64,000 bases of DNA, from NCBI RefSeq assembly GCF_001697225.1, contig NZ_CP014671.1, positions 2,976,001 to 3,040,000 on the forward strand, given 5' to 3'. A model generated the notes under the pieces. It was given only the letters and a program-made list of their open reading frames with translations, ran no database searches and was not told the origin of the DNA. Both the position numbers and the translations under genes were made by a program. The DNA is from Immundisolibacter cernigliae. GTDB taxonomy: Bacteria > Pseudomonadota > Gammaproteobacteria > Immundisolibacterales > Immundisolibacteraceae. Positions 33,687 to 44,038 of this stretch are shown one piece after another (the first letter of the stretch is position 1; every line of letters starts with the position of its first letter).

Positions 33687-35390
33687 ATGCCTACATTGAA
33701 CTGGATCGGCAAGGAAGCCGTCGTCAAACACCACAAGGACGTGCCGCTGCGCCTGCTGGAGCCGGTGCCGGAGCTGTCCTGCGGCGCGGCGGATGCCGGC
33801 ACCGAAGGGGGGACGCCGCACAACCTGATCGTGCAGGGCGACAACCTGCACGCGCTGAAAGCCTTGCTGCCGCGCTACGCCGGCAAGGTGAAGTGCATCT
33901 ACATCGACCCGCCGTACAACACCGGCAACGAGGGCTGGGCCTACAACGACAACGTCAACAGCCCCGAGATTCGCAAGTGGCTGGGCGAGGTGGTCGGCAA
34001 GGAAGGCGAGACGCTGGACCGGCACGACCGCTGGCTGTGCATGATGTATCCGCGGCTGGTGTTGCTGAAGCAGTTTCTGCGCGAGGACGGCATTCTTTTT
34101 ATCTCAATTGATGATAACGAAGTGCATAACCTTCGCAGCTTGGTTGAGGAAGTTGGTGGCTTAAATTTTGTCGGCTGTATTGTTTGGGAGCGCAAACGAA
34201 AAGGCTCCCACCTGTCGAAAAAACTAACGAAAAAAACCGAGTACATCCTGGCATATAGCCAGAGAGGTGAAGATATAGAATTAGTCGGGGAAGATGTTGG
34301 CGTGGACGAGGATTTCCCGCTTGTAAAAAGAACCAACGGCATTAAGGATTTACATATCCCAAGCGACAAAATGGGGCCCACACGCTTGCCGGATGGCGTG
34401 TATGCGCAAGGGAGATACGGAAGAGGTGGCACAGCAGTCGAACTTCTATCAGATTTTTCCGTTTACGGTGGGGCCTTTGTCACTGACGTCCATATCCGTG
34501 GCCCTTTCGTTTGGACACAGGAGAACTTGGATCGAGAGCTTGCTTCCGGGGGGCGATGCTTCTTGCGCACAAGGAATATGTCTCTACGTGCAGTGAAGGG
34601 AATAGACAACCAAGGGCAAAAAGGACTGAGCAGCCTGCTTACCAAAGACGTTGGCACTAATGAAGATGCCTCTTCAGAATTGGCCGCGATACTTTCAGCA
34701 GACCTAAATACGGTTTTTCAGTACTCAAAGCCGTCTAGCCTTGTGAAAACATTAATCCGAGCGGCCACCTATTTTAATAAGGATGCGATCATTCTGGATT
34801 CATTCTCAGGGTCCGGGACTACAGGCCATGCAGTCCTCAAGCAAAACGCCGAAGACGGCGGCAACCGTCGCTTCATCCTGGTCGAGATGGACGACAACAT
34901 CGCCCGCACCGTCACCGCCGAGCGCGTGCGCCGTGTTGCCACCGGCTACACCAAAGGCGCCCTCTCCCCCAGCTCCTCTCCCGCAACCGGGCGAGGGGAG
35001 AAGGTGGTCGCGGGTCTCGGCGGCGGCTTCCAGTTCTGCCGCCTGTCCGCCGAGCCGCTGTTCGATGCCGACGGCCAGATCCGCGCCGACGTGCGCTTTG
35101 CCCAACTGGCCGAGTTCGTCTGGTTCGCCGAAACCGGTACCGGCTACACGGGCCAGGCCGATTCGCCGCTGATCGGCGTGCACGAGGGCCGCGCCATCTA
35201 CCTGCTCTACAACGGCATCCTCAAGGACCGTTCGGTGGCCGGCGGGAACGTGCTCACCGGCCCGGTGTTCGACCTGCTGCCCAGGTTCGCCGGGCCGAAA
35301 GTGATCTACGCCGCCGCCAACCGCATGGGCGGGCGCGCCGCGCGCGAGGGCATCACCTTCAAGCAGACCCCGTACGCGCTGGAGGTATAA
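33687..35390 (+). CDS. mod: type III restriction-modification system methyltransferase subunit (Mod)
   Basis: A 567-residue beta-class N6-adenine DNA methyltransferase. Catalytic motif DPPYNTG lies at residues 74-80, and the SAM-binding motif SFSGSGTT near 370, in the IV-before-I order of type III Mod proteins. The target recognition domain lies between them. ATG 33687 (MPTLNWIGKEAV) matches the family; earlier frame sequence does not. The middle of the gene (about 34085-34840) is strikingly AT-richer than both ends. A CCTCTCCC-type palindrome is inserted in frame at 34960-35003. First gene of the R-M operon. Confidence 0.93.
   Translation: MPTLNWIGKEAVVKHHKDVPLRLLEPVPELSCGAADAGTEGGTPHNLIVQGDNLHALKALLPRYAGKVKCIYIDPPYNTGNEGWAYNDNVNSPEIRKWLGEVVGKEGETLDRHDRWLCMMYPRLVLLKQFLREDGILFISIDDNEVHNLRSLVEEVGGLNFVGCIVWERKRKGSHLSKKLTKKTEYILAYSQRGEDIELVGEDVGVDEDFPLVKRTNGIKDLHIPSDKMGPTRLPDGVYAQGRYGRGGTAVELLSDFSVYGGAFVTDVHIRGPFVWTQENLDRELASGGRCFLRTRNMSLRAVKGIDNQGQKGLSSLLTKDVGTNEDASSELAAILSADLNTVFQYSKPSSLVKTLIRAATYFNKDAIILDSFSGSGTTGHAVLKQNAEDGGNRRFILVEMDDNIARTVTAERVRRVATGYTKGALSPSSSPATGRGEKVVAGLGGGFQFCRLSAEPLFDADGQIRADVRFAQLAEFVWFAETGTGYTGQADSPLIGVHEGRAIYLLYNGILKDRSVAGGNVLTGPVFDLLPRFAGPKVIYAAANRMGGRAAREGITFKQTPYALEV
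34960..35003 (+). repeat. CTCTCCC/GGGGAG palindrome inside mod
   Basis: Imperfect hairpin CTCCTCTCCCG-caac-CGGGCGAGGGGAG of the widespread bacterial CCTCTCCC-type repeat. It adds about 15 residues (ALSPSSSPATGRGEK) to Mod without breaking the frame. Confidence 0.6.
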
Positions 35391-35534
35391 ATGAAAAAGC
35401 CTTTCGAGTATTGCCGGGACGAGGATTTGCGCGGCTCGCTGAACGCTTTATTGCGGGCTGCCAGAAAGGCGCAAAATACGGCTTACGCGCAGCGCGGAAT
35501 CATTACTCGCGCGAATGAAGCACTGGAGGTATCC

Positions 35535-35741
35535 ATGAACACGAAAGAATTGATCGACACGGCCCTGAAACTGCCGCCCGACGAGCGTTTCGCGTTGATC
35601 GACGAACTCCTGCACAGCCTCGATCGGCCCGATCCCGATCTGGATCGCATCTGGATCGAGGAAGCCGAGCGACGGCTGGCGGCTTACCGCTCGGGTCGGG
35701 TGCGGGGCATTCCAGCGGAGGACGTCGTAGGGCCGTTCTGA
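35535..35741 (+). CDS. addiction-module antitoxin (Unstab_antitox type)
   Basis: A 68-residue protein: MNTKELIDTALKLPPDERFALIDELLHSLD with the WIEEAERRLAAYRSGRVRGIPAEDV tail is the typical small antitoxin paired with RelE/ParE toxins. CTGGAGGTATCC precedes ATG 35535. An alternative in-frame start at 35391, with a similar CTGGAGGTATAA site, would add 48 residues unlike the family; that segment may be a remnant. The stop overlaps the toxin ATG (TGATG). It sits between mod and res of a type III R-M system. Confidence 0.85.
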   Translation: MNTKELIDTALKLPPDERFALIDELLHSLDRPDPDLDRIWIEEAERRLAAYRSGRVRGIPAEDVVGPF

Positions 35742-36037
35742 TGCGCTTTGAATTTTCACCCGAGGCGCAGGCCGAATTCAGTGATGGCGAAAGCTACTAC
35801 GAACGGCAAGTGCCAGGGTTGGGGGCGCGCTTTCGCGCCGACGTGCGGGATGCCTTGAAGCGCCTGGGCCATTGGCCGCTGGCCGCTCCAGTCGAGCGTG
35901 GCCAGATTCGCCGCATGATCCTGAGCCGCTTTCCATACAAGCTGCTCTATGCGGTCGAGACCGACCATATCTACATCATCGCGGTCGCGCACCTGCACCG
36001 CGCCCCGGACTACTGGATCGAGCGGGACGCACCATGA
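35741..36037 (+). CDS. RelE/ParE-superfamily toxin
   Basis: A 98-residue protein: MRFEFSPEAQAEFSDGESYYERQVPGLGARF and IRRMILSRFPYKLLYAV...IIAVAHLHRAPDYW match ParE-type toxins (gyrase poison or mRNA endonuclease; the exact target is not readable). It overlaps the antitoxin stop by one base and the res start by four bases (ATGA), so the TA pair is hard-wired into the R-M operon. Confidence 0.88.
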   Translation: MRFEFSPEAQAEFSDGESYYERQVPGLGARFRADVRDALKRLGHWPLAAPVERGQIRRMILSRFPYKLLYAVETDHIYIIAVAHLHRAPDYWIERDAP

Positions 36038-38736
36038 CGACCTTTACGCCCAAGGTCTACCAGCAGCAGGTGCTGGGCAGCGTGGAGGCCTACTTCAAGT
36101 CCTGCCACGAACTGCCGTCGCCGTCGATCGCCTTCACCGCCACCACCGAGCGCCTGTGGGGTCGCGGCAATCCATACAACCCGCTATCGGGCTTCCCGGC
36201 CGACATGCCGTACTTCTGCCTGCGCGTGCCCACCGGCGGCGGCAAGACCTGGCTGGCCGCCAGGAGTGTTCAGCTTGCCAACACGCATCTGCTGCGCTGC
36301 GAGCACAGCGTGATCCTGTGGCTGGTGCCGAGCAAACCGATCCGCGAGCAGACGCTGCGCGCCCTGCGCGACCGCCTGCACCCGTACCACAGGGCGCTGC
36401 GCGAGGCCGGGCCAGTCACGGTGCTGGATCTGGACGAGGCCAAGAGCGTCACCCGCGCCACGCTGGATACCTCGACCACGATCATCGTCGCCACCCGGCA
36501 GGCGTTTCAGGTGGAGGACGAGGAATCGCGCAAGGTGTACCAGAGCAGCGGCGCGCTGATGCACCACTTCGAGCACCTGGCGCCGGCCCAGCGGGCGCAG
36601 CTGTTGACCGAGGGCGCGGGCGCCGACCAGACCGTGCCGTGTTCGCTGGCCAATGTGCTGCGGCTGCGCCGGCCGTTCGTGATCGTGGACGAGGCGCACA
36701 ACAGCCGCACGGAACTGGCCTTCGACATGCTGGCGCGCTTTCGCCCCAGCGGCGTGCTGGAACTGACCGCCACGCCCGACCTGGAACGCACGCCGTCCAA
36801 CGTGCTGCACAGCGTCTCCGCCGCCGAGTTGAAGGCGGAGGAAATGATCAAGCTGCCGGTGGTGCTGGAAACCGAGCCGAACTGGCAGCAGTGTCTGGCC
36901 GACGCCATCGGCCGGCGCGAGGCGCTGCAACAGCTCGCCGAGCACGAACAGCGCGCCGGTGCCGCGTACCTGCGCCCCATCGTGCTGATTCAGTCCGAAC
37001 CGCGCCGGGCCGGCGTGGACACGCTGGATTTCGAGCGTGTGCGCAGCGAGCTGATCACCAACCACCGCATTCCGGCGGAGCAGATCGTCGTCGCCACCGG
37101 CGAGGAAAAGGGCCTGGAGCGGATCGACGCCGATTACAAGCTGGGCATTGCCGACCCGGCCTGCCCGGTGAAGTTCGTCATCACGCAGAAGGCGCTGGCC
37201 GAGGGCTGGGACTGCCCGTTCGCCTACATTCTGGTCAGCATGGCCTCGCTGTCGTCGGCCACGGCGGTGGAGCAATTGCTCGGGCGGGTGTTGCGGCAAC
37301 CGGGCGCCAGTCACCGCCAGGCCGGGGCGCTGAATCAGTCCTATGCCTTCGTGGTGTCGCGCAACTTCGCCGAGACGGCGAGTGCGCTGCGTGACCGTCT
37401 GGTAACGGGCGCCGGTTTCGAGCGGCGCGAGGTGGCGGAGTTCGTCACCGCCGCCAAGGACGATCAGGCGCGGCTGGATTGGGAGGGCCACGCCGGGCGC
37501 GTCATGGTGCGGCCGGTGGCGATCACGCTGACCGAGAAACCCGACCTCACGAGCGTGCCCAAGCCGGTGCGCGACAAGGTGAGTTGGGACGGCGAGCGGA
37601 GCACGTTGACCATCAGCAAGCCACTGACGGAGGACGAAACCGAATTCCTCAAAGCGTCGGTCAGGTCGGAAATCGCAGCGGCGGCGATTGTGGAAGCCGC
37701 CCAGATCAGCCGCACCGCGGCCATCGAGTTCTTCCACACGCCGGCCGAACTGGGCGAGCGCTTGCGCGTGCCACAGCTTGCCCTGCGGGTGCAGGGCGAA
37801 CTGCAATTGTTCGACGACCCGGAGGTGCTGGAGTACCCGTGGGACCTGTCGCCCTTCGACGCCAGGCCGACCAACGAGGATCTGCTGGCCCTGGACGGCA
37901 ACCTGAAAGTGTCCGAAGGCGGCGAGATCGACGTGGACGACGCGAGCGGCAAGGTCGTTTCGCGCTTCCTGCCCGATCTGCAACGCGATCTGGGGCTGGT
38001 CTATCAACCCGAGAACTGGGATGAAGTGCGTCTGGCCACCTGGCTGTGCCGCAACCTGCCCGAGCAATCGCTCACCCACGCCAGCAAGCAGGCCTTCGTC
38101 GCCGCGTGGATCACCGATTTGCTGCGCCGGGATGGATTCACGCTGGCGCGCGCCAATCTGCAGAAATTCCTGATCCGCAATCGGCTGGAAGCGCGCATCC
38201 GTGATCTGCGTCGCCAGGCGGTCGGCAAGGCCTTCCAGCAGACGCTGTTCGGCGAGGATGCGGCCTCGCGCGTGGCGGTGACCGATCGATACGCCTTCGA
38301 GTTCAACCCGCACGCCTACGCACCCAGCCGCGAATACGACGGCCGTTTCGGGCACTTCGATTTCCGTCGGCACTTCTACGGCCGCATCGGCGACTTCGAC
38401 AGCAAGGAAGAGTTCGAATGCGCCTGCTGGCTGGACATGCAGGCGCACAAGGGCCGCATCCGGTTCTGGGTGCGCAATCTGGTGCGGCGTGAAGGCAGTT
38501 CGTTCTTCCTGCAGAAGGCTGACGGGCGTTTTTATCCGGATTTCCTGTGTCAGCTGCCCGGCACCGCGGACCAGCCGGGCCCGATCCTGGCCGTCGAGTA
38601 CAAGGGCGCGGATCGCTGGGCGGGAGCCGAAGACGACCGCCTGATCGGCGGCCTGTGGGCGAGTCTGTCCGAGGGGCGCTGCCGCTTCGTGATGGTCAAG
38701 GACAGGCGGTGGGAGTGGATCGAGGGGTGTTTCTGA
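36034..38736 (+). CDS. res: type III restriction endonuclease subunit (Res)
   Basis: A 900-residue helicase-nuclease. Walker A PTGGGKTW lies at residues 66-73, the DEAH box VIVDEAHN near 217, and helicase motif VI as QLLGRVLRQPG. A C-terminal PD-(D/E)xK nuclease (FYPDFLCQL...ILAVEYKG, about residues 833-862) is visible. It cleaves DNA as a complex with Mod after ATP-driven translocation. All motifs are intact, so the system may be active. The ATG overlaps the toxin stop, and the stop overlaps the ATG of a RhuM remnant (TGATG). Confidence 0.92.
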   Translation: MTTFTPKVYQQQVLGSVEAYFKSCHELPSPSIAFTATTERLWGRGNPYNPLSGFPADMPYFCLRVPTGGGKTWLAARSVQLANTHLLRCEHSVILWLVPSKPIREQTLRALRDRLHPYHRALREAGPVTVLDLDEAKSVTRATLDTSTTIIVATRQAFQVEDEESRKVYQSSGALMHHFEHLAPAQRAQLLTEGAGADQTVPCSLANVLRLRRPFVIVDEAHNSRTELAFDMLARFRPSGVLELTATPDLERTPSNVLHSVSAAELKAEEMIKLPVVLETEPNWQQCLADAIGRREALQQLAEHEQRAGAAYLRPIVLIQSEPRRAGVDTLDFERVRSELITNHRIPAEQIVVATGEEKGLERIDADYKLGIADPACPVKFVITQKALAEGWDCPFAYILVSMASLSSATAVEQLLGRVLRQPGASHRQAGALNQSYAFVVSRNFAETASALRDRLVTGAGFERREVAEFVTAAKDDQARLDWEGHAGRVMVRPVAITLTEKPDLTSVPKPVRDKVSWDGERSTLTISKPLTEDETEFLKASVRSEIAAAAIVEAAQISRTAAIEFFHTPAELGERLRVPQLALRVQGELQLFDDPEVLEYPWDLSPFDARPTNEDLLALDGNLKVSEGGEIDVDDASGKVVSRFLPDLQRDLGLVYQPENWDEVRLATWLCRNLPEQSLTHASKQAFVAAWITDLLRRDGFTLARANLQKFLIRNRLEARIRDLRRQAVGKAFQQTLFGEDAASRVAVTDRYAFEFNPHAYAPSREYDGRFGHFDFRRHFYGRIGDFDSKEEFECACWLDMQAHKGRIRFWVRNLVRREGSSFFLQKADGRFYPDFLCQLPGTADQPGPILAVEYKGADRWAGAEDDRLIGGLWASLSEGRCRFVMVKDRRWEWIEGCF

Positions 38737-39013
38737 TGGCTAAGAAACCAACAAGACCCTACCACCACGAGTGTCGATCCGTCCGCTCCTCCGCTGCTGA
38801 TTACCTGACCTTTGTGGCTGCCACCGGGGCGGTGGCGTTGAGGCCGTCTATGCCGACGAGAGCATCTGGCTGACCCAGAACATGATGGGGGTGCTCTACG
38901 ACGTGGAAACACACGCCACCAATTACCAAGTGGTTGCCGACCGGGACGGCAAAAATACCCGGGAGCGCACCCGCGCGGATCGCCGTCGAGTGTCCCAATA
39001 CACAATCTTTTGA
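38736..39013 (+). pseudogene. RhuM-family virulence-type protein, decayed fragment
   Basis: ATG 38736 overlaps the res stop. The frame begins MAKKPTRP and reaches SSAADYLTFVAATG. A frameshift then moves into VEAVYADESIWLTQNMMGVLYDVETHATNYQVVADRDGKN, ending at TGA 39013. SSAAEYLTFVA and VYADENIWLTQ are the RhuM signature. The normal protein is over 300 residues, so this is a frameshifted 5' fragment. Confidence 0.72.
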
Positions 39014-39099
39014 TAGCTTTTGTTCCAGGCTTCTTCATATACTCAACCGGCTTGGCACTCAGGGTGGGGTTGATGCCCCGTCAACAACATAAGGGGTAC
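39014..39099 (+). promoter_or_regulatory. original leader of the TolC-like gene, cut off by the IS
   Basis: AT-rich sequence ending AACATAAGGGGTAC. AAGGGG (39091-39096) would be the Shine-Dalgarno of the TolC-like gene if the IS and one TAC copy were removed, giving AAGGGGTACAGTC-ATG. The promoter probably lies in this stretch. Confidence 0.6.
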
Positions 39100-39149
39100 T
39101 GAACCGCCCCGGCTTTCCCGGAGGCTCATTCCCTTGAGAGGATAGAGCC

Positions 39150-40369
<1,220 letters not shown>

Positions 40370-40415
40370 CTCACACCAACGAGTCTCCGGGGTTACCGGG
40401 GCGGTTCATACAGTC

Positions 40416-41750
40416 ATGAAAACTGTTCGTTCAGCGGCGTTGCTAGGGGCGCTTTCGTTGGTCGGTTCGCCGGTCATCGCTGGCGACCTGTCCGATTCCA
40501 TCCATAAAGCCATCGTGCACAACCCGGACGTGTTGGTCACGCAGGACGACGCGCGGGCCATCGAGCAGGACGTGCGCGAGGCCAAGGCCGGCTACCTGCC
40601 GCGTGTCGATGTGTATGCGGGTGTCGGCGGCGAGAAAAGCGACAACACCTCCACGCTGGCTGCGACCGGCAGACAGGGCTACCGCGGCCTGCATCGGGAA
40701 GAAAGCGGCATCAAGATCACGCAGATGCTGTTCGACGGCTTTTTCACCAAGAACGAAGTAGCCCGCCAGAAGGCCACCCTGCAGGCGGCGTCTTTCCGCG
40801 TGCTGGCGGCCGCCGAGGATGTCGGCCTGCGTGCCACGCAGACCTATCTGGACGTGCTGCGCCGCCAGGAACAGGTGGCACTGGCCAAGGACAACCTCGA
40901 AGCGCATCAGCGCGTGTACGACCAGATCCGCATGCGCAGCGAGCGTGGCGTCGGTCGCACGGCGGATACCGATCAGGCAGCCGGCCGTCTGGCCTTGGCG
41001 CGGGCCAATCTGGAAGCGCAGCAGGGCAACCTGCGCGACGCCGAGATCGCCTATGTGCGGGTGGTCGGGGAAATGCCAGCCGAACTGACCGCGCCGACCG
41101 TGCCTGCGGACAAGATGCCGGCGGATCTGCCGGGCCTGGTGGGCGAGGCGCGGGAAACCCATCCGACGCTGCTGTCCGCGGTGGCTGACATCGACGCCAC
41201 CACAGCCCAGCACGAGCAGGCACGGTCCAATGATTTCCCCCGTTTCGACCTGGAATTGGGCGCCAGCCACAATGACAACATCGACGGCGTGCGCGGTGCG
41301 GACGAAGACCTGATCGCCATGGTGCGGATGAACTACAACATCTATCGCGGTGGCGCGGACCTGGCGCGCAAGCGTTCGACCGCCCATCGCATCACCGAGG
41401 CGAAGAACATCCGTGATCGTGCCGAAGACCAGGTGATCGAGGAAGCCAGCCTGTCCTGGAACGACTACCTGACCGCCCAGACCCGGCTGGAGTTGCTGCG
41501 TCTGCACGCCGACTCCGCCAACGCGACGCGGACCGCGTACCTGAAACAGTTCAACATCGGCCAGCGCACCCTGCTGGACTTGCTGGATACGGAAAACGAG
41601 CGCTTCGTCGCCGAGTCCAATTACATCGATGGCAAGTACCGCCTGATGTACGCCCACTACCGCATCTTCGGCAGCAAGGGCCAGTTGCTGGGCACCCTGG
41701 GCGTGACGCCGCCGGAGTTCGTCGGCGAGGAGTCGAACGGCGGCAGCTGA
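40416..41750 (+). CDS. TolC-family outer-membrane efflux/secretion protein
   Basis: A 444-residue protein with a signal peptide (MKTVRSAALLGALSLVGSPVIAG) and two OEP repeats (about 30-215 and 230-430; ALVHNPDVLVTQ-like start, GYLPRVDVYAGVGGE, then NIYRGGADLARKRSTAHRI and a terminal YRLMYAHYRIFGSKGQLL). TolC/AggA/LapE-like proteins form the outer-membrane channel for type I secretion. No ABC or membrane-fusion partner is nearby. The second IS separates the ATG from its ribosome site. The stretch 41751-41930 shows no gene. Confidence 0.88.
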   Translation: MKTVRSAALLGALSLVGSPVIAGDLSDSIHKAIVHNPDVLVTQDDARAIEQDVREAKAGYLPRVDVYAGVGGEKSDNTSTLAATGRQGYRGLHREESGIKITQMLFDGFFTKNEVARQKATLQAASFRVLAAAEDVGLRATQTYLDVLRRQEQVALAKDNLEAHQRVYDQIRMRSERGVGRTADTDQAAGRLALARANLEAQQGNLRDAEIAYVRVVGEMPAELTAPTVPADKMPADLPGLVGEARETHPTLLSAVADIDATTAQHEQARSNDFPRFDLELGASHNDNIDGVRGADEDLIAMVRMNYNIYRGGADLARKRSTAHRITEAKNIRDRAEDQVIEEASLSWNDYLTAQTRLELLRLHADSANATRTAYLKQFNIGQRTLLDLLDTENERFVAESNYIDGKYRLMYAHYRIFGSKGQLLGTLGVTPPEFVGEESNGGS

Positions 41751-41930
41751 TCGCCGCTGCAGGGTTACGCCACGAGGTGGCCTACTGTCGTTCCGAGCCG
41801 CACCGTACGCGGCTGCGGAGCGAGACGTGGGCCCGAAGATGAAGGCGCGCCCTGGCACAAGAAGCGGTCGGGCCGGGCCCGACCGACCGGAGGAAAAGCC
41901 AGCAAGCGCCACCCCGGATCGGTTCGCACA

Positions 41931-43406
41931 TCAGGCCGTGTCGGGCGCACCGGAGCGCAGCAGCTGCTCGATGCGGTCCAGATCGAGATGCGCCACGCAG
42001 GCATCGGCGAGGCGCTCGATGGCCGCTTCGCGCAGCGCCGCCGGGTCGAGCGGCTGGGGCCGTGCCAAGCCGGCCCAGGCCAGCAGCGCCCGGAGGCTCG
42101 CGGCGGATTCAAACAGGCCGTGCAGATAAGTCGCCAGTATCTGTCCATCCGCGCTGCGGGCGCCGTCGCGCCGGCCATCGTCCAGCCGCACCAGCGGCGT
42201 GTTCAGTGCCGGGCCGTGGCTGATGCCGGCGTGGATTTCGTAGCCGCACACCGGCACATCATCGGGCAGTAGGCGGCCGCTGACATTGGCCAGGCGCTTG
42301 TTTGGCGCCAGCGTGGTGACCAGGTCCAGCAGGCCGAGTCCGGCGCTGCTGCCGGGGGCGCCTTCCACGCCGTGCGGGTCGGCGATTTCCCGTCCCAGCA
42401 TTTGCAGCCCGCAGCAAATGCCCAGCAGCCTGCCGCCGTAGCGCAGGTGGCGGCCGATGGCCTGGTCCCAGCCCTGCGCGCGCAGGAAGGCCAGGTCGGC
42501 ACGCACGTTCTTGGAGCCGGGCAGGATGACCAGGTCGGCCGCCGGCCAGGCGTCGCCGCCGCGCAGATAGCGCAGCGACACCTGCGGATGGGCACGCAGC
42601 GGGTCGAAATCGGTATGGTTGCTGATGCGCGGCAGCAGCGGCACCAGCACCTGAAGCGCACCGTTGACGAAAGCCGTCTGGCCGCTGGCGACGGCGTCCT
42701 CGGCGTCCAGTGCCAGCCCGTGCAGGTAAGGCAACACGCCCAGCACCGGGATGCCGGTCTGGCGTTCCAGCCAGTCCAGGCCGCTTTGCAGCAATGTCAG
42801 ATCGCCGCGAAAGCGGTTGATGACAAAGCCGCGTACGCGCGCCCGCTCGCTGGCCGACAGCAGCGCCAGTGTGCCGACCAGATGGGCGAACACACCGCCG
42901 CGGTCGATGTCGGCGATCAGGATCACCGGGCAGTCGACGGCCTCGGCGAAGCCCATGTTGGCGATGTCGCCGTCGCGCAGGTTGATCTCCGCCGGCGAGC
43001 CCGCGCCCTCGGCGATGATCGCCTGGTACTGCCCGGCAAGGCGTCGGTGCGAGGCCAGTACCGCCTCGCGCAGGCGCGGCTTGAAGGCATGGTAGCTGGC
43101 GGCATCGAGGTTGCCGATCGCCCGGCCGTGCACGATCACCTGCGCGCCGGTGTCGTCGTTTGGTTTCAGCAGCACCGGGTTCATGTCGGTGTGCGGGGCA
43201 AGGCCGGCGGCCTGCGCCTGCAGGGCCTGGGCGCGGCCGATTTCGCCGCCGTCCGCCGTCACGGCGCTGTTGAGCGCCATGTTCTGCGGCTTGAACGGCG
43301 CCACCGCCCAGCCGCGCCGCTGCAGGGCCCGGCACAGGCCGGCCACCAGCGTGGTCTTGCCGGCGTCGGAGGTGGTGCCCTGCACCATCAGGGTCGGGGC
43401 GCTCAT
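41931..43406 (-). CDS. cobQ: cobyric acid synthase
   Basis: A 491-residue amidotransferase that amidates four side chains of adenosylcobyrinic acid a,c-diamide. The N-terminal P-loop-like [12 protein letters not shown] and [12 protein letters not shown], plus a C-terminal class I glutamine amidotransferase domain (nucleophile Cys in [17 protein letters not shown]), are the CobQ/CbiP hallmarks. ATG 43406 overlaps the cbiZ stop in ATGA. Last gene of the minus-strand cobalamin operon. Confidence 0.94.
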   Translation of the reverse strand: MSAPTLMVQGTTSDAGKTTLVAGLCRALQRRGWAVAPFKPQNMALNSAVTADGGEIGRAQALQAQAAGLAPHTDMNPVLLKPNDDTGAQVIVHGRAIGNLDAASYHAFKPRLREAVLASHRRLAGQYQAIIAEGAGSPAEINLRDGDIANMGFAEAVDCPVILIADIDRGGVFAHLVGTLALLSASERARVRGFVINRFRGDLTLLQSGLDWLERQTGIPVLGVLPYLHGLALDAEDAVASGQTAFVNGALQVLVPLLPRISNHTDFDPLRAHPQVSLRYLRGGDAWPAADLVILPGSKNVRADLAFLRAQGWDQAIGRHLRYGGRLLGICCGLQMLGREIADPHGVEGAPGSSAGLGLLDLVTTLAPNKRLANVSGRLLPDDVPVCGYEIHAGISHGPALNTPLVRLDDGRRDGARSADGQILATYLHGLFESAASLRALLAWAGLARPQPLDPAALREAAIERLADACVAHLDLDRIEQLLRSGAPDTA

Positions 43407-44038
43407 GGCTTGGCTTGCAGCCCGGCGCGCACCGCGCCGTGGACCGCCCGGGCGATGCGTGCGCCCCACGGCGCGCGCGGCCCGGCAAAGGCCTCGGCCG
43501 GTCCCTGCGGCGGGCACAGGATGCACACCGCGTCGCTGGCGGTGCCGGTGCCCGGCACGCCGGCTTCGAGCAAGGCCTGCGTTTTCGCTTCGGTAACGGT
43601 AACGACGGCGCCGACCAGCGCTGCCGCGCTCAGGCGCACCGGCACCTGTACGACGATGTTGATGGTGCCCGGCCGGGTGGCGCCGGTTGCCGGCACGGGC
43701 GCCGCCGCGGCCCAGATCGGCCAGCTGACGCCGACCGTGGCATCCGCCACCGCGTCCTCATCCGCGCCCCGTTGCCAAGCCCCGACCCGGGCCGCCGTCA
43801 GCAGGCCCAGGCCCCGCCCGGTGCAGGCGCAATCGGCAGCGATGGCGGCCAGGTGCGCGTCCAGGTCCGTGCGCCGGTAATCGGTGTCCACCTGCGCGTT
43901 GATGACCCAGCGGGCGGTGCCGATTCCGCCCCCGACCGGCGCGCTGGCGATGCAGCGTTGCGGTGCATCGAAGCGCCACACCAGGCACGGCTGCGCCGCG
44001 CTGCCGTGCGTGGCCAGCTGCGGGGCGATGGCGTTCAC
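43403..44038 (-). CDS. cbiZ: adenosylcobinamide amidohydrolase
   Basis: A 211-residue enzyme of the CbiZ family, removing the aminopropanol/nucleotide arm from adenosylcobinamide or pseudocobalamin to give adenosylcobyric acid for re-use. [56 protein letters not shown] and [15 protein letters not shown] are all family motifs. CbiZ is typical of archaea and found in some bacteria as a remodelling enzyme. It overlaps both neighbours by four bases. Confidence 0.9.
   Translation of the reverse strand: MNAIAPQLATHGSAAQPCLVWRFDAPQRCIASAPVGGGIGTARWVINAQVDTDYRRTDLDAHLAAIAADCACTGRGLGLLTAARVGAWQRGADEDAVADATVGVSWPIWAAAAPVPATGATRPGTINIVVQVPVRLSAAALVGAVVTVTEAKTQALLEAGVPGTGTASDAVCILCPPQGPAEAFAGPRAPWGARIARAVHGAVRAGLQAKP

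Noticed and set aside
35391-35534. longer antitoxin start at 35391
   Set aside because: It has a ribosome site, but the added 48 residues do not fit the short antitoxin family. It is noted as an alternative in the antitoxin entry.
36184-38448. 754-codon minus-strand open frame
   Set aside because: Shadow of res. The Walker A, DEAH and nuclease motifs are on the plus strand.
41751-41930. gene between the TolC-like gene and cobQ
   Set aside because: Only short Arg/Pro-rich frames with no ribosome site on either strand.
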